Of a DNA stretch of 64,000 nt, positions 25,807-36,151 are shown in pieces; positions within the stretch are counted from its first letter, which is position 1; every line of letters starts with the position of its first letter. The stretch comes from an uncultured Flavobacteriales bacterium (GTDB lineage: Bacteria > Bacteroidota > Bacteroidia > Flavobacteriales_D > Crocinitomicaceae). The DNA is taken from assembly GCA_943789205.1 (NCBI GenBank), contig CALSTG010000001.1:982435-1046434 (forward strand), given 5' to 3'. Under the pieces are notes generated by a model. That model ran no database searches. It had not been told where the DNA came from and saw only the letters and a list, made by a program, of their open reading frames with translations. A program made the position numbers and the translations under genes.

Positions 25807-28800
25807 ATGAAAATAACTTTCCTTAAAAAAAGAAAATTTTGGATCCGTTTTACAGGTATTGTACTCGCAGTTCCCGTTGTTGTTTTGAGTATCGCAATAG
25901 CTGTTCTTTACCTTAAACAAGATGGTTTAATTCAATCTGAAATAAACGCGCTCAACAAAAACTACAAGGGCGAAATCAAAGTTGGTGATACGCATTTAGA
26001 ACCCTTTGCAAATTTTCCCTACATCTCAATTAAAGTTGATAACGTGCACATCCACGAGTCGAAAGCGCCTGGAGCAGACGAACTTCTTCATGTTGCCGAT
26101 ATTTACGCTGGATTTAACATTTGGGATATTCTCAAGGGGAACTATGATGTTAAAAACTTACGCATTGAAGACGGGTTTTTAAACCTCATTTACCACAAAG
26201 ATGGTACACTGAATATTCAGAATGCTTTGGCAACAAATTCAGATACTGAGGAAAGCGCTCCTCTTGACATTCATTTAAAAAATATTGAATTGCGCAATAT
26301 TGACATTCATAAACTTGATGAAACCTCTAATGTTGATATAGAAGCTTTTGTGTACAACGCTAAAGGTGGGTTTCAGACTGCAGGGGAACTAATTAATGCA
26401 CATATCGATACGGAATTTGAATTAAACGTCGTAGAAAATGGCGATACCACATACATCAAGCACAAGCACTTTGAATTTCATACAGATCTCTCTCTCAATG
26501 ACCAAACAGGTCTTTTGGTTTTAAAACCTTCAGGTATTCGCATGGAACATGGTGATTTTGACATCGAAGGCTCTATTGACCTTAAAAATGAAGCGACATT
26601 AGACCTTGCTGTAAAGGGTACAAAGCCGAATTTTGATATGCTTATTGCCTTTGCGCCAGAAGAGCTAATTCCTGTTCTTGAGCGTTATAAAAATGCTGGA
26701 AATATCTATTTGAATGCTATTATCAAAGGGCCAACACTTCATGGGGTAATGCCTTTTATCGATGTGAATTTTGGAGCAAGTGAAGCCTATCTCGAAAATA
26801 CAAGTGTACGGAAGAGAATTGACGACCTAGGCTTCGAAGGTCATTTTACAAATGGTGCTAGACGCAATCTAAAAACAATGGAATTTTCACTAAAAGGAAT
26901 GCGCGCCAAACTTGAAACGGGAACTTTTTTAGGTTCTCTTTTGGTAAAAAACTTTGAAAATCCAGAGGTTGATATGCAGCTGAATGCAGACTTCAATGTT
27001 GATTTCCTTACAAAGTTCTTGAACTTAGAGGGCCTTAAAGCCGATGGAAGTGCTCAGCTAGATATAAGATTTCATGATATTATAGATTTAGACAACCCTT
27101 CATCTGCTTTAAACGAACTGAATCAGGCTTATTTCAGTGAATTAATTGTAAAAGATCTAAGCCTAGAATCTTCAGACCTACCAGCGCCACTAAAGAAACT
27201 CGATATGCATCTTGTTATGAATGGCAAAAAAGCGGACCTTGAGCTATTTGACATGGTTTTTGGGGCTTCTGACCTATCCATTAAAGGTTACCTCTCGGAC
27301 TTGCCGGCTATTGTGCACCATGCTGATGTTCCCGTTAGCGCTCATCTCGAAATGACTTCTAATAAACTTGATCTATCAGAAATCACAAACTATTCAAAAA
27401 AGGACAGCGCTGGGATTGATGAAATGATTAAAGAATTAAAGCTTGGGCTCTCGTTCAATACTTCTGCACGAGAATTTACAGAGTCTAAAAACCTTCCTGA
27501 AGGAGAATTCTTTGTAGATAACCTGCATGCAACACTTAAAAATTATCCGCATGAATTACATGATTTTCATATCGATATACTCGTTGGAGAAAGAGATTTA
27601 AGCATCAAAGACTTTAAAGGTTTTATTGATGATTCTGACTTCCGTTTCAATGGTCTTGCTCATGACTATGGCTTTTGGATGAAGGAAAAGCTTGACGGAG
27701 ATGTTGATTTAGACTTAACATTACATGCTGATTTGTTACGTTTAGAGGACGTGTTTTCGTACGGAGGAGAGAATTATGTGCCTGAAGATTATAGACATGA
27801 AGAATTAAAGGGACTCGAATTACACATTAAATCCAATATGCACTATAAAGAATCTACGCTTCATTCTATCGACCTTGAGCTAGACCGTCTAAACGCTAAG
27901 ATGCACGTCCACCCTATGCGTTTTGAGAACTTTAATGGTCATTTTTATTATGAAGACGAACACATAATGGTTAAAGCATTCCAAGGAAAGATTGGACGAA
28001 CGGACTTTGACCTTGATATGAATTATTATCTAGGAAAAAATCAAAGTATCAGAAAAAGGGACAATCATCTTGGAATTAAATCGAATTATATTGACTTTGA
28101 CCAACTTTTTAATTTTGAGCTGCAGAGCCCTGAAAAAAAAGAAGAAAAAAGTACCAAACAAAATATTACAACACATGAAGAGGCCTTTAATCTGTATGAG
28201 CTTCCTTTTACCGATATGACAATTGACGTGGATGTAGCTCAATTTCTTTATCATCGTATAGATTTACAAAAAATACACGCGCGTCTTCGTACTATGCCCA
28301 ACCATTATTTATATGTCGACACGCTCGACTTAAAAGCAGCGGGAGGAAATGTTCGTATGTCAGGTTATTTTAACGGAAGCGATCCAAAGCATATTTATTT
28401 AAAACCGAACCTAAAATTCAAAAACGTAGAATTAGATAAGTTGCTTTTTAAATTTGAAAATTTTGGGCAGGATGCCATCGTTTCTGAAAACCTTCATGGA
28501 AAACTCACCGCTTCAATTACAGGTAAAATAAGGATGTCCCCTGACATGGTGCCTGATATTAATCAATCCGATATTCATATTGATATGAGTGTCTTAGATG
28601 GGCGCCTAGAAAATTATGACTATATGCTTATGTTGTCAGATTATATGGGAGATAAAGACCTTACCTCCGTGCGGTTTGACACACTCGAAAATCATATGGA
28701 TATTACCAATGGAGAACTTAATATCCCTGCAATGACCATTGAGTCGACGTTGGGACATTTTGAGCTTTCAGGTAAACAAGACTTAGCGTTTAATATGGAA

Positions 28801-29004
28801 TATTTTATCCGTATCCCATGGTCACTTATCAAGCAAGGTGCACGATATAAGCTATTTGGAGACAAAAAAACTGCCGATGGACAAACAGGAGACGATAAAA
28901 TTATCGAAGTTGATCCCAATAAAAAAACACGCTACTTAAATTTGAAAATTAAAGGCAATGCCGACGATTATAAAATTACCATTGGAAAGGATCGAAAAAA
29001 TTAA
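25807..29004 (+). CDS. AsmA-like family envelope protein
   Basis: This 1065-aa protein has an N-terminal membrane anchor (WIRFTGIVLAVPVVVLSIAIAVLYL) and a long repetitive beta-rich periplasmic part. The last ~150 residues (ASITGKIRMSPDMVPDINQSDIHIDMSVLDGRLENYDYM then ADDYKITIGK) match the AsmA C-terminal type. AsmA-clan proteins are bridge-like factors that help lipid transport or outer-membrane biogenesis; the exact role here is unknown. A terminator-like leader lies upstream. It is a single gene. Confidence 0.8.
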   Translation: MKITFLKKRKFWIRFTGIVLAVPVVVLSIAIAVLYLKQDGLIQSEINALNKNYKGEIKVGDTHLEPFANFPYISIKVDNVHIHESKAPGADELLHVADIYAGFNIWDILKGNYDVKNLRIEDGFLNLIYHKDGTLNIQNALATNSDTEESAPLDIHLKNIELRNIDIHKLDETSNVDIEAFVYNAKGGFQTAGELINAHIDTEFELNVVENGDTTYIKHKHFEFHTDLSLNDQTGLLVLKPSGIRMEHGDFDIEGSIDLKNEATLDLAVKGTKPNFDMLIAFAPEELIPVLERYKNAGNIYLNAIIKGPTLHGVMPFIDVNFGASEAYLENTSVRKRIDDLGFEGHFTNGARRNLKTMEFSLKGMRAKLETGTFLGSLLVKNFENPEVDMQLNADFNVDFLTKFLNLEGLKADGSAQLDIRFHDIIDLDNPSSALNELNQAYFSELIVKDLSLESSDLPAPLKKLDMHLVMNGKKADLELFDMVFGASDLSIKGYLSDLPAIVHHADVPVSAHLEMTSNKLDLSEITNYSKKDSAGIDEMIKELKLGLSFNTSAREFTESKNLPEGEFFVDNLHATLKNYPHELHDFHIDILVGERDLSIKDFKGFIDDSDFRFNGLAHDYGFWMKEKLDGDVDLDLTLHADLLRLEDVFSYGGENYVPEDYRHEELKGLELHIKSNMHYKESTLHSIDLELDRLNAKMHVHPMRFENFNGHFYYEDEHIMVKAFQGKIGRTDFDLDMNYYLGKNQSIRKRDNHLGIKSNYIDFDQLFNFELQSPEKKEEKSTKQNITTHEEAFNLYELPFTDMTIDVDVAQFLYHRIDLQKIHARLRTMPNHYLYVDTLDLKAAGGNVRMSGYFNGSDPKHIYLKPNLKFKNVELDKLLFKFENFGQDAIVSENLHGKLTASITGKIRMSPDMVPDINQSDIHIDMSVLDGRLENYDYMLMLSDYMGDKDLTSVRFDTLENHMDITNGELNIPAMTIESTLGHFELSGKQDLAFNMEYFIRIPWSLIKQGARYKLFGDKKTADGQTGDDKIIEVDPNKKTRYLNLKIKGNADDYKITIGKDRKN

Positions 29005-29071
29005 CTTTTTCAATCCTTTATCGCAAACAAATTATAGCGCTTAGGTTTTATTTAAATACAACTTATCAACT

Positions 29072-29944
29072 ATGGCAAACCGTACTATTTATAAAATAAT
29101 TCCTGCACAGCGGGTAAATATGGGAGGACACCTATTGGACCAACCGTTGCCCAGTCGCGAGGTTGAAAGTATTGACCCTTTTTTACTCATACACCATTGG
29201 GACGAACCGCTCGTTCCAGGTGGTAAGCAAAGTGAGCTTGGCGTTGGACCTCATCCACATAGAGGCTTTTCACCTGTTACCTTTATTTTTAAAGGGAGTG
29301 TGCGTCACCAGGATTCTATAGGGAATACCGCTGTTATATCAGCAGGGGGTACACAATGGATGCATGCAGGGAGTGGCATCATTCATAGTGAGCGACCAGG
29401 CATCGATTTGGTTGAAAATGGCGGCCAACAAGAATTTATTCAGTTTTGGGTGAATACGCCTGCAAAATATAAAATGGAGGCACCTTATTATCTCCCATTA
29501 ACCGCAGAAGATACACCAAAAATCACAAAAGAAGGTGCAGAAATATCAGTAGTCGCCGGGACATTTGAGGGTATTAATGGTCCAGCTAAAACGTATAGCC
29601 CACAGACTTTACTTCGCATAAACGCTAAAGAAGATACGGTATTGCAGCTTCCGCTACCCAAAACTTATAATGCCCTTATTTATATACTGAATGGAACACT
29701 GGATGTCAACGGTTCATCTGTCACCACAAAAGATATGGTCTGGTTTAAAAACGATGGCGATTTCATAGATTTAAAAGTCAAAGTTTCATCGCGTTTTATT
29801 ATACTTTCTGGCGCTCCATTAGCAGAGCCAGTAACTTCTTATGGTCCATTCGTCATGAATACACAAGAAGAAATACAAGCCGCTCTTTTTGATTTTCAAA
29901 ATGGTAAAATGGGCGCTTTAAAGGAATCCTTTGAAGAGCACTAA
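29072..29944 (+). CDS. Pirin family protein
   Basis: This 290-aa bicupin is a pirin. The metal site is complete: His61 and His63 (HPHRGF), His105 and Glu107 (GIIHSE). Further hallmarks are VTFIFKGSVRHQDSIGN, WMHAGSGIIHSERP and IQFWVNTPAKYKMEAPYY. Bacterial pirins bind iron and have been linked to quercetinase activity or control of metabolism; the substrate here is unknown. It stands 68 nt after the AsmA-like gene. Confidence 0.93.
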   Translation: MANRTIYKIIPAQRVNMGGHLLDQPLPSREVESIDPFLLIHHWDEPLVPGGKQSELGVGPHPHRGFSPVTFIFKGSVRHQDSIGNTAVISAGGTQWMHAGSGIIHSERPGIDLVENGGQQEFIQFWVNTPAKYKMEAPYYLPLTAEDTPKITKEGAEISVVAGTFEGINGPAKTYSPQTLLRINAKEDTVLQLPLPKTYNALIYILNGTLDVNGSSVTTKDMVWFKNDGDFIDLKVKVSSRFIILSGAPLAEPVTSYGPFVMNTQEEIQAALFDFQNGKMGALKESFEEH

Positions 29945-30000
29945 ACTAAAATAGCTTCCAGGCATGTTTTAAGCAATGTTATTAATTACATAATCCTACT

Positions 30001-30008
30001 TATCTTTG
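30001..30008 (+). promoter_or_regulatory. Predicted -7 promoter element for the MscS-type channel gene
   Basis: TATCTTTG is an exact TAnnTTTG match 52 nt upstream of the ATG. Confidence 0.4.
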
Positions 30009-30060
30009 AGCACTTATTCGCAAGAATAATTTAACGCATAACTAACTAGAAAAGAAGAAA

Positions 30061-31119
30061 ATGGAATTTTTAGACTATCAATTTTTAGGAAATTCAATAG
30101 AGGTATGGGCTGTTGCGCTTGCGATCATTGTCGGAACACTTGTAGCGACGAAAATTGTTTATTGGGTCCTTTCAAATATTTTAAGAAAGCTTACAGCAAA
30201 AACAAAGACCAATCTAGATGACGTTCTAATAGACAAACTTGAAAAACCCATCCGTTATTCAATTTTAATCCTAGGTTATTGGATTGCTATTCACTACATA
30301 TATATTGAAAATGAGAGCGTAATGAACTTTTTGGAAGCTGTTGCTTCTTTCTCTGCCGTAGTTACACTAACTTCAATTGCCTCACGTGTTTTTGATGCAC
30401 TTGTTACAGAAGTGGTGCAGCCTATGGTTGAAAAAACTGAAGGTGGCGCTGACAACTATATATTACCAATCATTTCTAAGGCGGTCAAAGGGATTATTTG
30501 GACTTTCGGTATTATCATCGGACTCGATAATATTGGTTTTGACATTACAGCCATGATTGCAGGTCTAGGAATAGGAGGATTGGCGCTCGCTTTGGCGGCC
30601 CAAGACTCAGTAAAAAATATTTTTGCTGGTATTATGATTTTCTTGGACAAACCCTTCAAAATTAAAGATCGAATTCAAATTGAAGGCTTCGATGGAGTCG
30701 TTGAAGAGGTTGGATTAAGAAGTACGCGAATCAGAACACTGGATGGTAGAATTGTTACAATTCCCAACAGCACATTTACTGATAATAGCGTAGTCAATGT
30801 AACATCGCAACCCGCACTGAAAATTATACTTAATCTAGGTCTTACCTATGATACAGATGAGGCAGGAATGCAAAAGGGTGTTGACATTCTAAGACAGATT
30901 GTTGCGGACAATTCAGAAATATTAGAGGAAGACTGTTCCGCTGGGTTTAAAGACTTTGGTGACTTCTCTTTAGGTATTTTATTCATCTATTATGTAAAGC
31001 CGGAAGCACATTGGCTTGACTCGCAAAACACGATTAGCAAAGAGGTCTTAGCAAGATTTACAGCTGCTGGTTTAGACTTTGCATTCCCAACACAAACACT
31101 GTTGAACAAAAGCATCTAA
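30061..31119 (+). CDS. Mechanosensitive ion channel of the MscS family
   Basis: This 352-aa MscS-type channel has four predicted membrane helices. The pore-lining helix is typical: ITAMIAGLGIGGLALALAAQDSVKNIFAGIMIF, followed by the beta domain start DKPFKIKDRIQIEGFDGVVEEVGLRSTRIRT. A C-terminal soluble vestibule domain follows. It would open on membrane tension to protect cells from osmotic downshock. Single gene with its own predicted promoter. Confidence 0.94.
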   Translation: MEFLDYQFLGNSIEVWAVALAIIVGTLVATKIVYWVLSNILRKLTAKTKTNLDDVLIDKLEKPIRYSILILGYWIAIHYIYIENESVMNFLEAVASFSAVVTLTSIASRVFDALVTEVVQPMVEKTEGGADNYILPIISKAVKGIIWTFGIIIGLDNIGFDITAMIAGLGIGGLALALAAQDSVKNIFAGIMIFLDKPFKIKDRIQIEGFDGVVEEVGLRSTRIRTLDGRIVTIPNSTFTDNSVVNVTSQPALKIILNLGLTYDTDEAGMQKGVDILRQIVADNSEILEEDCSAGFKDFGDFSLGILFIYYVKPEAHWLDSQNTISKEVLARFTAAGLDFAFPTQTLLNKSI

Positions 31120-31233
31120 TAATGAAAGCCTTAATTACCAGGCCTTATTTTAAACATTCTCTTGTTGAAAGACTTGTACTGTCAGTAGTATCTCTCATGT
31201 TGTAAAAGCTAATTTGGACGTAAAATTAGACAA

Positions 31234-31662
31234 ATGCAAAAAAGAGCGGGTTCATTGGTTGTCAATCGCAATAAAGAATTATTACTGATTTACAGAAAGG
31301 GAAAATGGGATCTCCCAAAAGGAAAGGTGGAAAAATGCGAGAAAAAAAAACATGGTGCCCTTAGAGAGACAGCGGAAGAAACTGGCCTTGAACTAAAGAA
31401 TTTATCCCTACAGCAACCTTTGAAAAAGACTGCGCATTTGCTAAAGCAGAAAAAGATTAAAACCAAATGGTATCTAGTAAACTATCTGGGGTACAAAAAA
31501 ACAATGAAGCCGCAAAAGGAAGAGGGTATAGAACAATGCATTTGGGTTAAACAAGAATCCCTCGTATTTTATCTCCCTTACCTTAGGTCTTATGCCAAGG
31601 AGGTCCTAAAATACTACATAGAATATACACAAAACCCTTTAGGAATAAAGTTCGTTGCCTAA
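31234..31662 (+). CDS. Nudix hydrolase
   Basis: This 142-aa protein carries the full Nudix box, [23 protein letters not shown] (GX5EX7REUXEEXGU), with the leading GKWDLPKGK typical of the family. It hydrolyses some nucleoside diphosphate-linked compound; the substrate is unknown. Its stop overlaps the convergent fumC stop by 4 nt. Confidence 0.9.
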   Translation: MQKRAGSLVVNRNKELLLIYRKGKWDLPKGKVEKCEKKKHGALRETAEETGLELKNLSLQQPLKKTAHLLKQKKIKTKWYLVNYLGYKKTMKPQKEEGIEQCIWVKQESLVFYLPYLRSYAKEVLKYYIEYTQNPLGIKFVA

Positions 31663-33050
31663 TGCCCGATCATCTTTGAGGGATCAACAATAGCGTCATA
31701 TTCTGTCTCAGAAACATGACCAAGCCCCACGGCTGCCTCTTTAAGCGTTGTTCCGTTTTTATGAGCATATTTTGCTATTTCCGCTGCCTTATAATAACCT
31801 ATTTTAGTATTTAAGGCGGTAACCAGCATCAATGAATTTTCAAGGTGCTTTTTCACCATAGGTGCATTTGCTTTAATACCTGCGGCACAATTAACGGTAA
31901 AAGAATTGCACGCATCTCCAATAAGCCTTGCAGACTCTAATACATTAGCGGCGATAACGGGCTTGAATACATTTAATTCAAAATGTCCATTAGACCCAGC
32001 GACGGAAACCGTTACGTCATTCCCCATTACCTGAGCGCATACCATTGTTAAAGCCTCTGGCTGCGTAGGATTTACTTTACCTGGCATAATTGAAGACCCT
32101 GGCTCATTTTCAGGTAGTATTAGTTCTCCGATCCCACATCTTGGTCCTGACGATAACATTCTAATATCATTCCCTATTTTCATCAAAGAAACTGCCGCTC
32201 TTTTAAGTGCAGAGGAAAGTTCAACCATAGCGTCATGAGCTGCTAAAGCTTCAAATTTATTTGCAGCTGTTTTGAATGGCAACCCTGTAAAAGCTGCTAT
32301 TTTTTTAGCTACGAGAACATCGTATCCTTTCGGAGTGTTAAGGCCTGTGCCTACGGCAGTACCACCAAGTGCGAGCTCTTTAACAGGCTCCAAAGCATTA
32401 TGAATGGCCCTTAAGGATTGATCCAATTGCGCAACATACCCGCTGAACTCTTGTCCTAAGGTTAGCGGCGTTGCATCCATGAAATGCGTACGACCTGTTT
32501 TGACGATATCTTTGAATTCTAAAACTTTTGCAGCTAATGTATTCCTAAGGTTCTCAATTCCTGGAATTGTTATTTCGACAACCTGTTTATAGGAAGCAAT
32601 ATGCATAGCGGTTGGAAAAGTATCGTTGGAAGACTGAGATTTATTGACATCGTCATTTGGATTCAATGTTTTACTGGTATCTGTCAGGCTTCCTCCGTTT
32701 AACACATGCGCTCTATTTGCAATGACTTCGTTGCAATTCATATTGGATTGTGTCCCAGAACCTGTTTGCCAAATCACAAGGGGAAACTCCTCATTGTGCA
32801 TACCAGAAATGATCTCGTCACAAACAGAGGATATTAAATCTTTTTTAGCGGTTTCAAGTACACCAAGCTCTTCATTAGTGTGCGCTGCGGCCTTTTTTAA
32901 ATAAGCAAATGCATGAACAATCTCTATAGGCATTGATGCGGCTGGTCCAATCTTAAAATTATTTCGTGATCGCTCGGTTTGAGCACCCCAATATCTTGTA
33001 GATGGGACCTTTACATCCCCCATTGTATCTTTTTCTATTCTATATTCCAT
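31659..33050 (-). CDS. fumC: Class II fumarate hydratase
   Basis: This 463-aa fumarase (class II, iron-independent) interconverts fumarate and malate in the TCA cycle. The signature [16 protein letters not shown] is intact, as are [19 protein letters not shown] and [20 protein letters not shown]. Length matches the family. It is transcribed divergently from a 51-aa membrane protein gene, with overlapping promoter elements between them. Confidence 0.97.
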   Translation of the reverse strand: MEYRIEKDTMGDVKVPSTRYWGAQTERSRNNFKIGPAASMPIEIVHAFAYLKKAAAHTNEELGVLETAKKDLISSVCDEIISGMHNEEFPLVIWQTGSGTQSNMNCNEVIANRAHVLNGGSLTDTSKTLNPNDDVNKSQSSNDTFPTAMHIASYKQVVEITIPGIENLRNTLAAKVLEFKDIVKTGRTHFMDATPLTLGQEFSGYVAQLDQSLRAIHNALEPVKELALGGTAVGTGLNTPKGYDVLVAKKIAAFTGLPFKTAANKFEALAAHDAMVELSSALKRAAVSLMKIGNDIRMLSSGPRCGIGELILPENEPGSSIMPGKVNPTQPEALTMVCAQVMGNDVTVSVAGSNGHFELNVFKPVIAANVLESARLIGDACNSFTVNCAAGIKANAPMVKKHLENSLMLVTALNTKIGYYKAAEIAKYAHKNGTTLKEAAVGLGHVSETEYDAIVDPSKMIGH

Positions 33051-33079
33051 TTTATAATGAATTATTTATTTAAATTTTT

Positions 33080-33087
33080 TAATTTTG
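33080..33087 (+). promoter_or_regulatory. Predicted -7 promoter element for the 51-aa membrane protein
   Basis: TAATTTTG followed by C is an exact TAnnTTTG match 28 nt upstream of the ATG at 33116. Confidence 0.5.
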
Positions 33088-33100
33088 CCTAAGCGTACAG

Positions 33101-33108
33101 CAAAAATA
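33101..33108 (-). promoter_or_regulatory. Predicted -7 promoter element for fumC
   Basis: The minus strand reads TATTTTTG followed by C, an exact TAnnTTTG match 50 nt upstream of the fumC ATG, interleaved with the plus-strand promoter at 33080. Confidence 0.5.
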
Positions 33109-33115
33109 GTAGAAC

Positions 33116-33271
33116 ATGAGCACTTTTGGTATAGTTTTATTTCTTTTAATTGGAGGCATGGCCTTTTGGATGTTATTATTCTTAATGGGCTTCGTACTTC
33201 CTTACTGGATTACCTTAGGTATTTTTGAGCAATTACGTCCAAAAAGAGTTCTAGACGAGGAGGAGAAATAA
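33116..33271 (+). CDS. Small membrane protein (51 aa), not in the ORF track
   Basis: This 51-aa ORF was too short for the supplied track. It encodes two close hydrophobic segments, STFGIVLFLLIGGMAFWMLLF and MGFVLPYWITLGIF, then a charged tail EQLRPKRVLDEEEK. An exact -7 element lies 28 nt upstream, and it sits in an otherwise unexplained gap. This supports a real gene; function unknown. Confidence 0.6.
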   Translation: MSTFGIVLFLLIGGMAFWMLLFLMGFVLPYWITLGIFEQLRPKRVLDEEEK

Positions 33272-33433
33272 CACCCCTCAAATTTTAACTTCCCTATATT
33301 TATTGACTACTAACCCGTTTTGAACGTACCTATAGGTAATGTAAAGTTATTCTCTAGTATGAAAAAGTAGTCATCCAACTATCCAAACAAAAATAACTAA
33401 CTTCGACTTGTCAATAATTTGAATGCAAAGACT

Positions 33434-34462
33434 ATGGAAATCACACCGGAAATTAAAGCTCGATTAGAGCAGCTTAACAAGAAATATGCGGCAATTGGGC
33501 AAGATCTTGTTTCGTACTTAGACGGCTTGATTTTCGCAAATCCGCTAACATATTGGGATTATATTGAGGTGGATGCGCTTTTGAGTCTTCAAAAACCTAA
33601 AACAGACTATCCTGACGAAAAAATATTTATTGTTTATCATCAAATTACGGAGCTGTACTTCAGCTTGATTCTTCATGAATTGGAACAAGTATGTTACAAT
33701 GGAAAAATCATCTCTGACTCAGGACAAGATCAAGGTTGGAACGAATCCTTAGATGCCTCATTCTTTATCTCTAGGTTGAAGCGCATTAATATGTACTTTG
33801 AAACATTAACGCAATCTTTTGAGGTCATGCGTTATGGCATGGAAAAAGACCAATTCACAAAGTTTCGTATGGCGCTGTTATCCTCAAGTGGATTTCAAAC
33901 CGCTGCATACAGACGAATTGAAATCGCTTGTACTGATCTCAAAAACCTTGTCATCGAAGAGCGTAGAGAAGGGCTTGCAAATGCTGACCACCACGAACAG
34001 TTGGATAATATTTATTGGAGAAGGGGTGCAATCGTTGAGGAAACAGGAGAAAAAGCGCTGACCTTGCGTGATTTTGAAAAAAAGTACCTTCAAGAGTTTC
34101 ATGATTTTGCCGATGAATACCAACCCATTAATATTTGGAATAAATTTATCAGCCTTTCTGAAAGCGATCAAAAAAACGAAACCCTAATATCTGAACTCAG
34201 AACATTGGACGTAAATGTCAATGTAAACTGGCCCCTTGTGCACTATAGAACCGCAGTGCATTATTTATCCAAGGGAACAGGCGACGAAAAAGGAACGGGC
34301 GGTACAAACTGGCAGAAATATCTTCCTCCTCGATTTCAAAAAAGAATGTTTTACCCTAAACTTTGGAGTGAACAAGAAAAGAAGGATTGGGGTAAAAAAT
34401 GGGTTGAAGAAGTTCTAGCCGATAGTATTTCTACGGGCCACCCTTTTAAAGGTAAAAAGTAA
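33434..34462 (+). CDS. Tryptophan 2,3-dioxygenase family protein
   Basis: This 342-aa protein matches the tryptophan 2,3-dioxygenase family (heme enzyme opening the indole ring to N-formylkynurenine): LTYWDYIEVDALLSLQKP, DEKIFIVYHQITELYFSLILHELEQ and FRMALLSSSGFQTAAYRRIEI near the active site. No kynurenine-pathway genes lie nearby, so catabolic or NAD-biosynthetic use cannot be judged. I start at ATG 33434 (MEITPEI); the track uses an upstream TTG at 33419. It converges with the minus-strand solute-binding gene with no gap. Confidence 0.85.
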   Translation: MEITPEIKARLEQLNKKYAAIGQDLVSYLDGLIFANPLTYWDYIEVDALLSLQKPKTDYPDEKIFIVYHQITELYFSLILHELEQVCYNGKIISDSGQDQGWNESLDASFFISRLKRINMYFETLTQSFEVMRYGMEKDQFTKFRMALLSSSGFQTAAYRRIEIACTDLKNLVIEERREGLANADHHEQLDNIYWRRGAIVEETGEKALTLRDFEKKYLQEFHDFADEYQPINIWNKFISLSESDQKNETLISELRTLDVNVNVNWPLVHYRTAVHYLSKGTGDEKGTGGTNWQKYLPPRFQKRMFYPKLWSEQEKKDWGKKWVEEVLADSISTGHPFKGKK

Positions 34463-36151
34463 TTATTCGATTGGCTTAAGATAAGCTGCGGATAAGTCAA
34501 TAATCCCAAAGGAATTTACTTGTGCGCCTCGCAATCGCAAATTAAAGACGACAACTAAATCTTCAAAATATAAGGGTACAATGGGAGCCTCTTCATTTAA
34601 TATTTGGACACAGCCATTGAAATGTTCATTTCGAATGGCGGGTCTTATTTCTGCCCTTGCCCTATCCATCTTAACATCAAACTCCCGACTTGAGTAATGA
34701 ACATTCTTTCCCGTCTTGATTTTGGGATTAGAGTAATAGGGCATTAAGAAGGATTCTGCATCAGGATAATCGGAGATAAAAGCAGATTTCCAAACCAAAG
34801 CGCGACCACTATTAATTGCATCCTGCTTAGCTTTAAAGGATAGACGCACCAATCTAAATTCTAATTTTAGATTTTCTCTAAGCTCTTCAACAAGGCTCTT
34901 GCACCAAGTGTATCCTTGAGAGCCCATTTGTTCACTTAAAAATAAGGTAAGCGTGTCCCCTCTTTTATATTGACTTTTTCTTAAATAGCTTTTTGCCAAT
35001 TTCAAATTATATGGTGTTTTAGTACTCCCAATATATTTAAAGAAGGGGACTGATGGTAAAACGCCTTTGTTTGCAGGCGATCCCTCACCGAATAGATAAT
35101 CCCGACAAATTTTGTCTCGGTCGACAGCGTGGAAAATTGCCTTTCGTAAATAAATGTCGTCAAAAGGCGGGCGGCTACAGTCAAATTCCAAAAGATTAAC
35201 CTTTAGCCCTTTTTTATGCTTCACCTTATGTAAAATGTTCTTCCCTTCTTGGGCATCTATCAAACTTCCAAACAAGGAATTGATTTCATTAATTGGAATG
35301 TTCGAAAGCAGGTCTGTCCGCTGAGAAGTAAACATATCAAATACCTCTTGATCATTGGTCTTAAATTTTAAATCCAAAGAATCAATAAATGGAAGACGGT
35401 TTCCATATTGATCAATTTTCCAATAGTTTGGGTTTCGAGTATAAAGAATACCATTTTTATTGATTCGGTCAAACACAAATGGTCCTGTACCAATTGGGTG
35501 ATTGATGATTTGATCGCTGTAAAAATCATAAGCCGTTTTTGAAATGACAGATAGGCTTTGGTGGGTTAATATCTTTAAAATTGTTTGAGTAGAGTCAATA
35601 AGCTGTATGCGTAATGTTGAATCAGACAGCACTTCTATCCCTTCGACTCCTTTTTTAAAATCTTTATCTTTTGAAGATAGAAACTCGAATGCGCCTATTA
35701 TTTTCGGTGTTAATAATTGTCCTTGCTTATTCAGGGTATTAGAAGAACATGCAAAATCTAAGGTGAACTTAACATCACTAGAGGTCAGTCTACGGCTCTT
35801 ATTTTTGAAACAAGAATCCTCATGGAAATAAATCCCGTTTCTTATATTTAGATCAACGTAAGAATTGTCCGCTGAGAAACGATAGGATGATATTATATTG
35901 GAAATAAGGCTTTGATCTTCCTCATTAAAAGCGAGTAAGGTTTCAAATATTGGGGCTGCTGCACGCTGATCATACATTGAAACGGCAGCCATAGGAAATA
36001 TATTATCAGTTCTTTCACGAGCAAAATAAGAAACATTCCCTCCATAAATTCGGCCTCCTTTAGCTATAAGCTTCTCAGCCGTTTCGGAAGAAGTGCAAGC
36101 CGAGATGAATAAAATAACAAAGGCCGCTAAATGGAAATAATGTTTAAACAT
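34463..36151 (-). CDS. ABC-transporter solute-binding lipoprotein, family 5 (peptide/nickel type)
   Basis: This 562-aa lipoprotein has signal MFKHYFHLAAFVILFISAC (Cys19). It matches family 5 binding proteins (DppA/OppA type): LLAFNEEDQSLISNIISSYRF, YVDLNIRNGIYFHEDS, VKFTLDF, IGTGPFVF and YLRKAIFHAVDRDKI. No ABC permease or ATPase gene is nearby, so it is an orphan. Its start abuts the stop of the upstream T9SS gene. It may capture peptides at the cell surface, but this is inference. Confidence 0.85.
   Translation of the reverse strand: MFKHYFHLAAFVILFISACTSSETAEKLIAKGGRIYGGNVSYFARERTDNIFPMAAVSMYDQRAAAPIFETLLAFNEEDQSLISNIISSYRFSADNSYVDLNIRNGIYFHEDSCFKNKSRRLTSSDVKFTLDFACSSNTLNKQGQLLTPKIIGAFEFLSSKDKDFKKGVEGIEVLSDSTLRIQLIDSTQTILKILTHQSLSVISKTAYDFYSDQIINHPIGTGPFVFDRINKNGILYTRNPNYWKIDQYGNRLPFIDSLDLKFKTNDQEVFDMFTSQRTDLLSNIPINEINSLFGSLIDAQEGKNILHKVKHKKGLKVNLLEFDCSRPPFDDIYLRKAIFHAVDRDKICRDYLFGEGSPANKGVLPSVPFFKYIGSTKTPYNLKLAKSYLRKSQYKRGDTLTLFLSEQMGSQGYTWCKSLVEELRENLKLEFRLVRLSFKAKQDAINSGRALVWKSAFISDYPDAESFLMPYYSNPKIKTGKNVHYSSREFDVKMDRARAEIRPAIRNEHFNGCVQILNEEAPIVPLYFEDLVVVFNLRLRGAQVNSFGIIDLSAAYLKPIE

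Noticed and set aside
31127-31150. Terminator after the MscS gene
   Set aside because: GCCT/AGGC stem is only 4 bp with an interrupted T-run.
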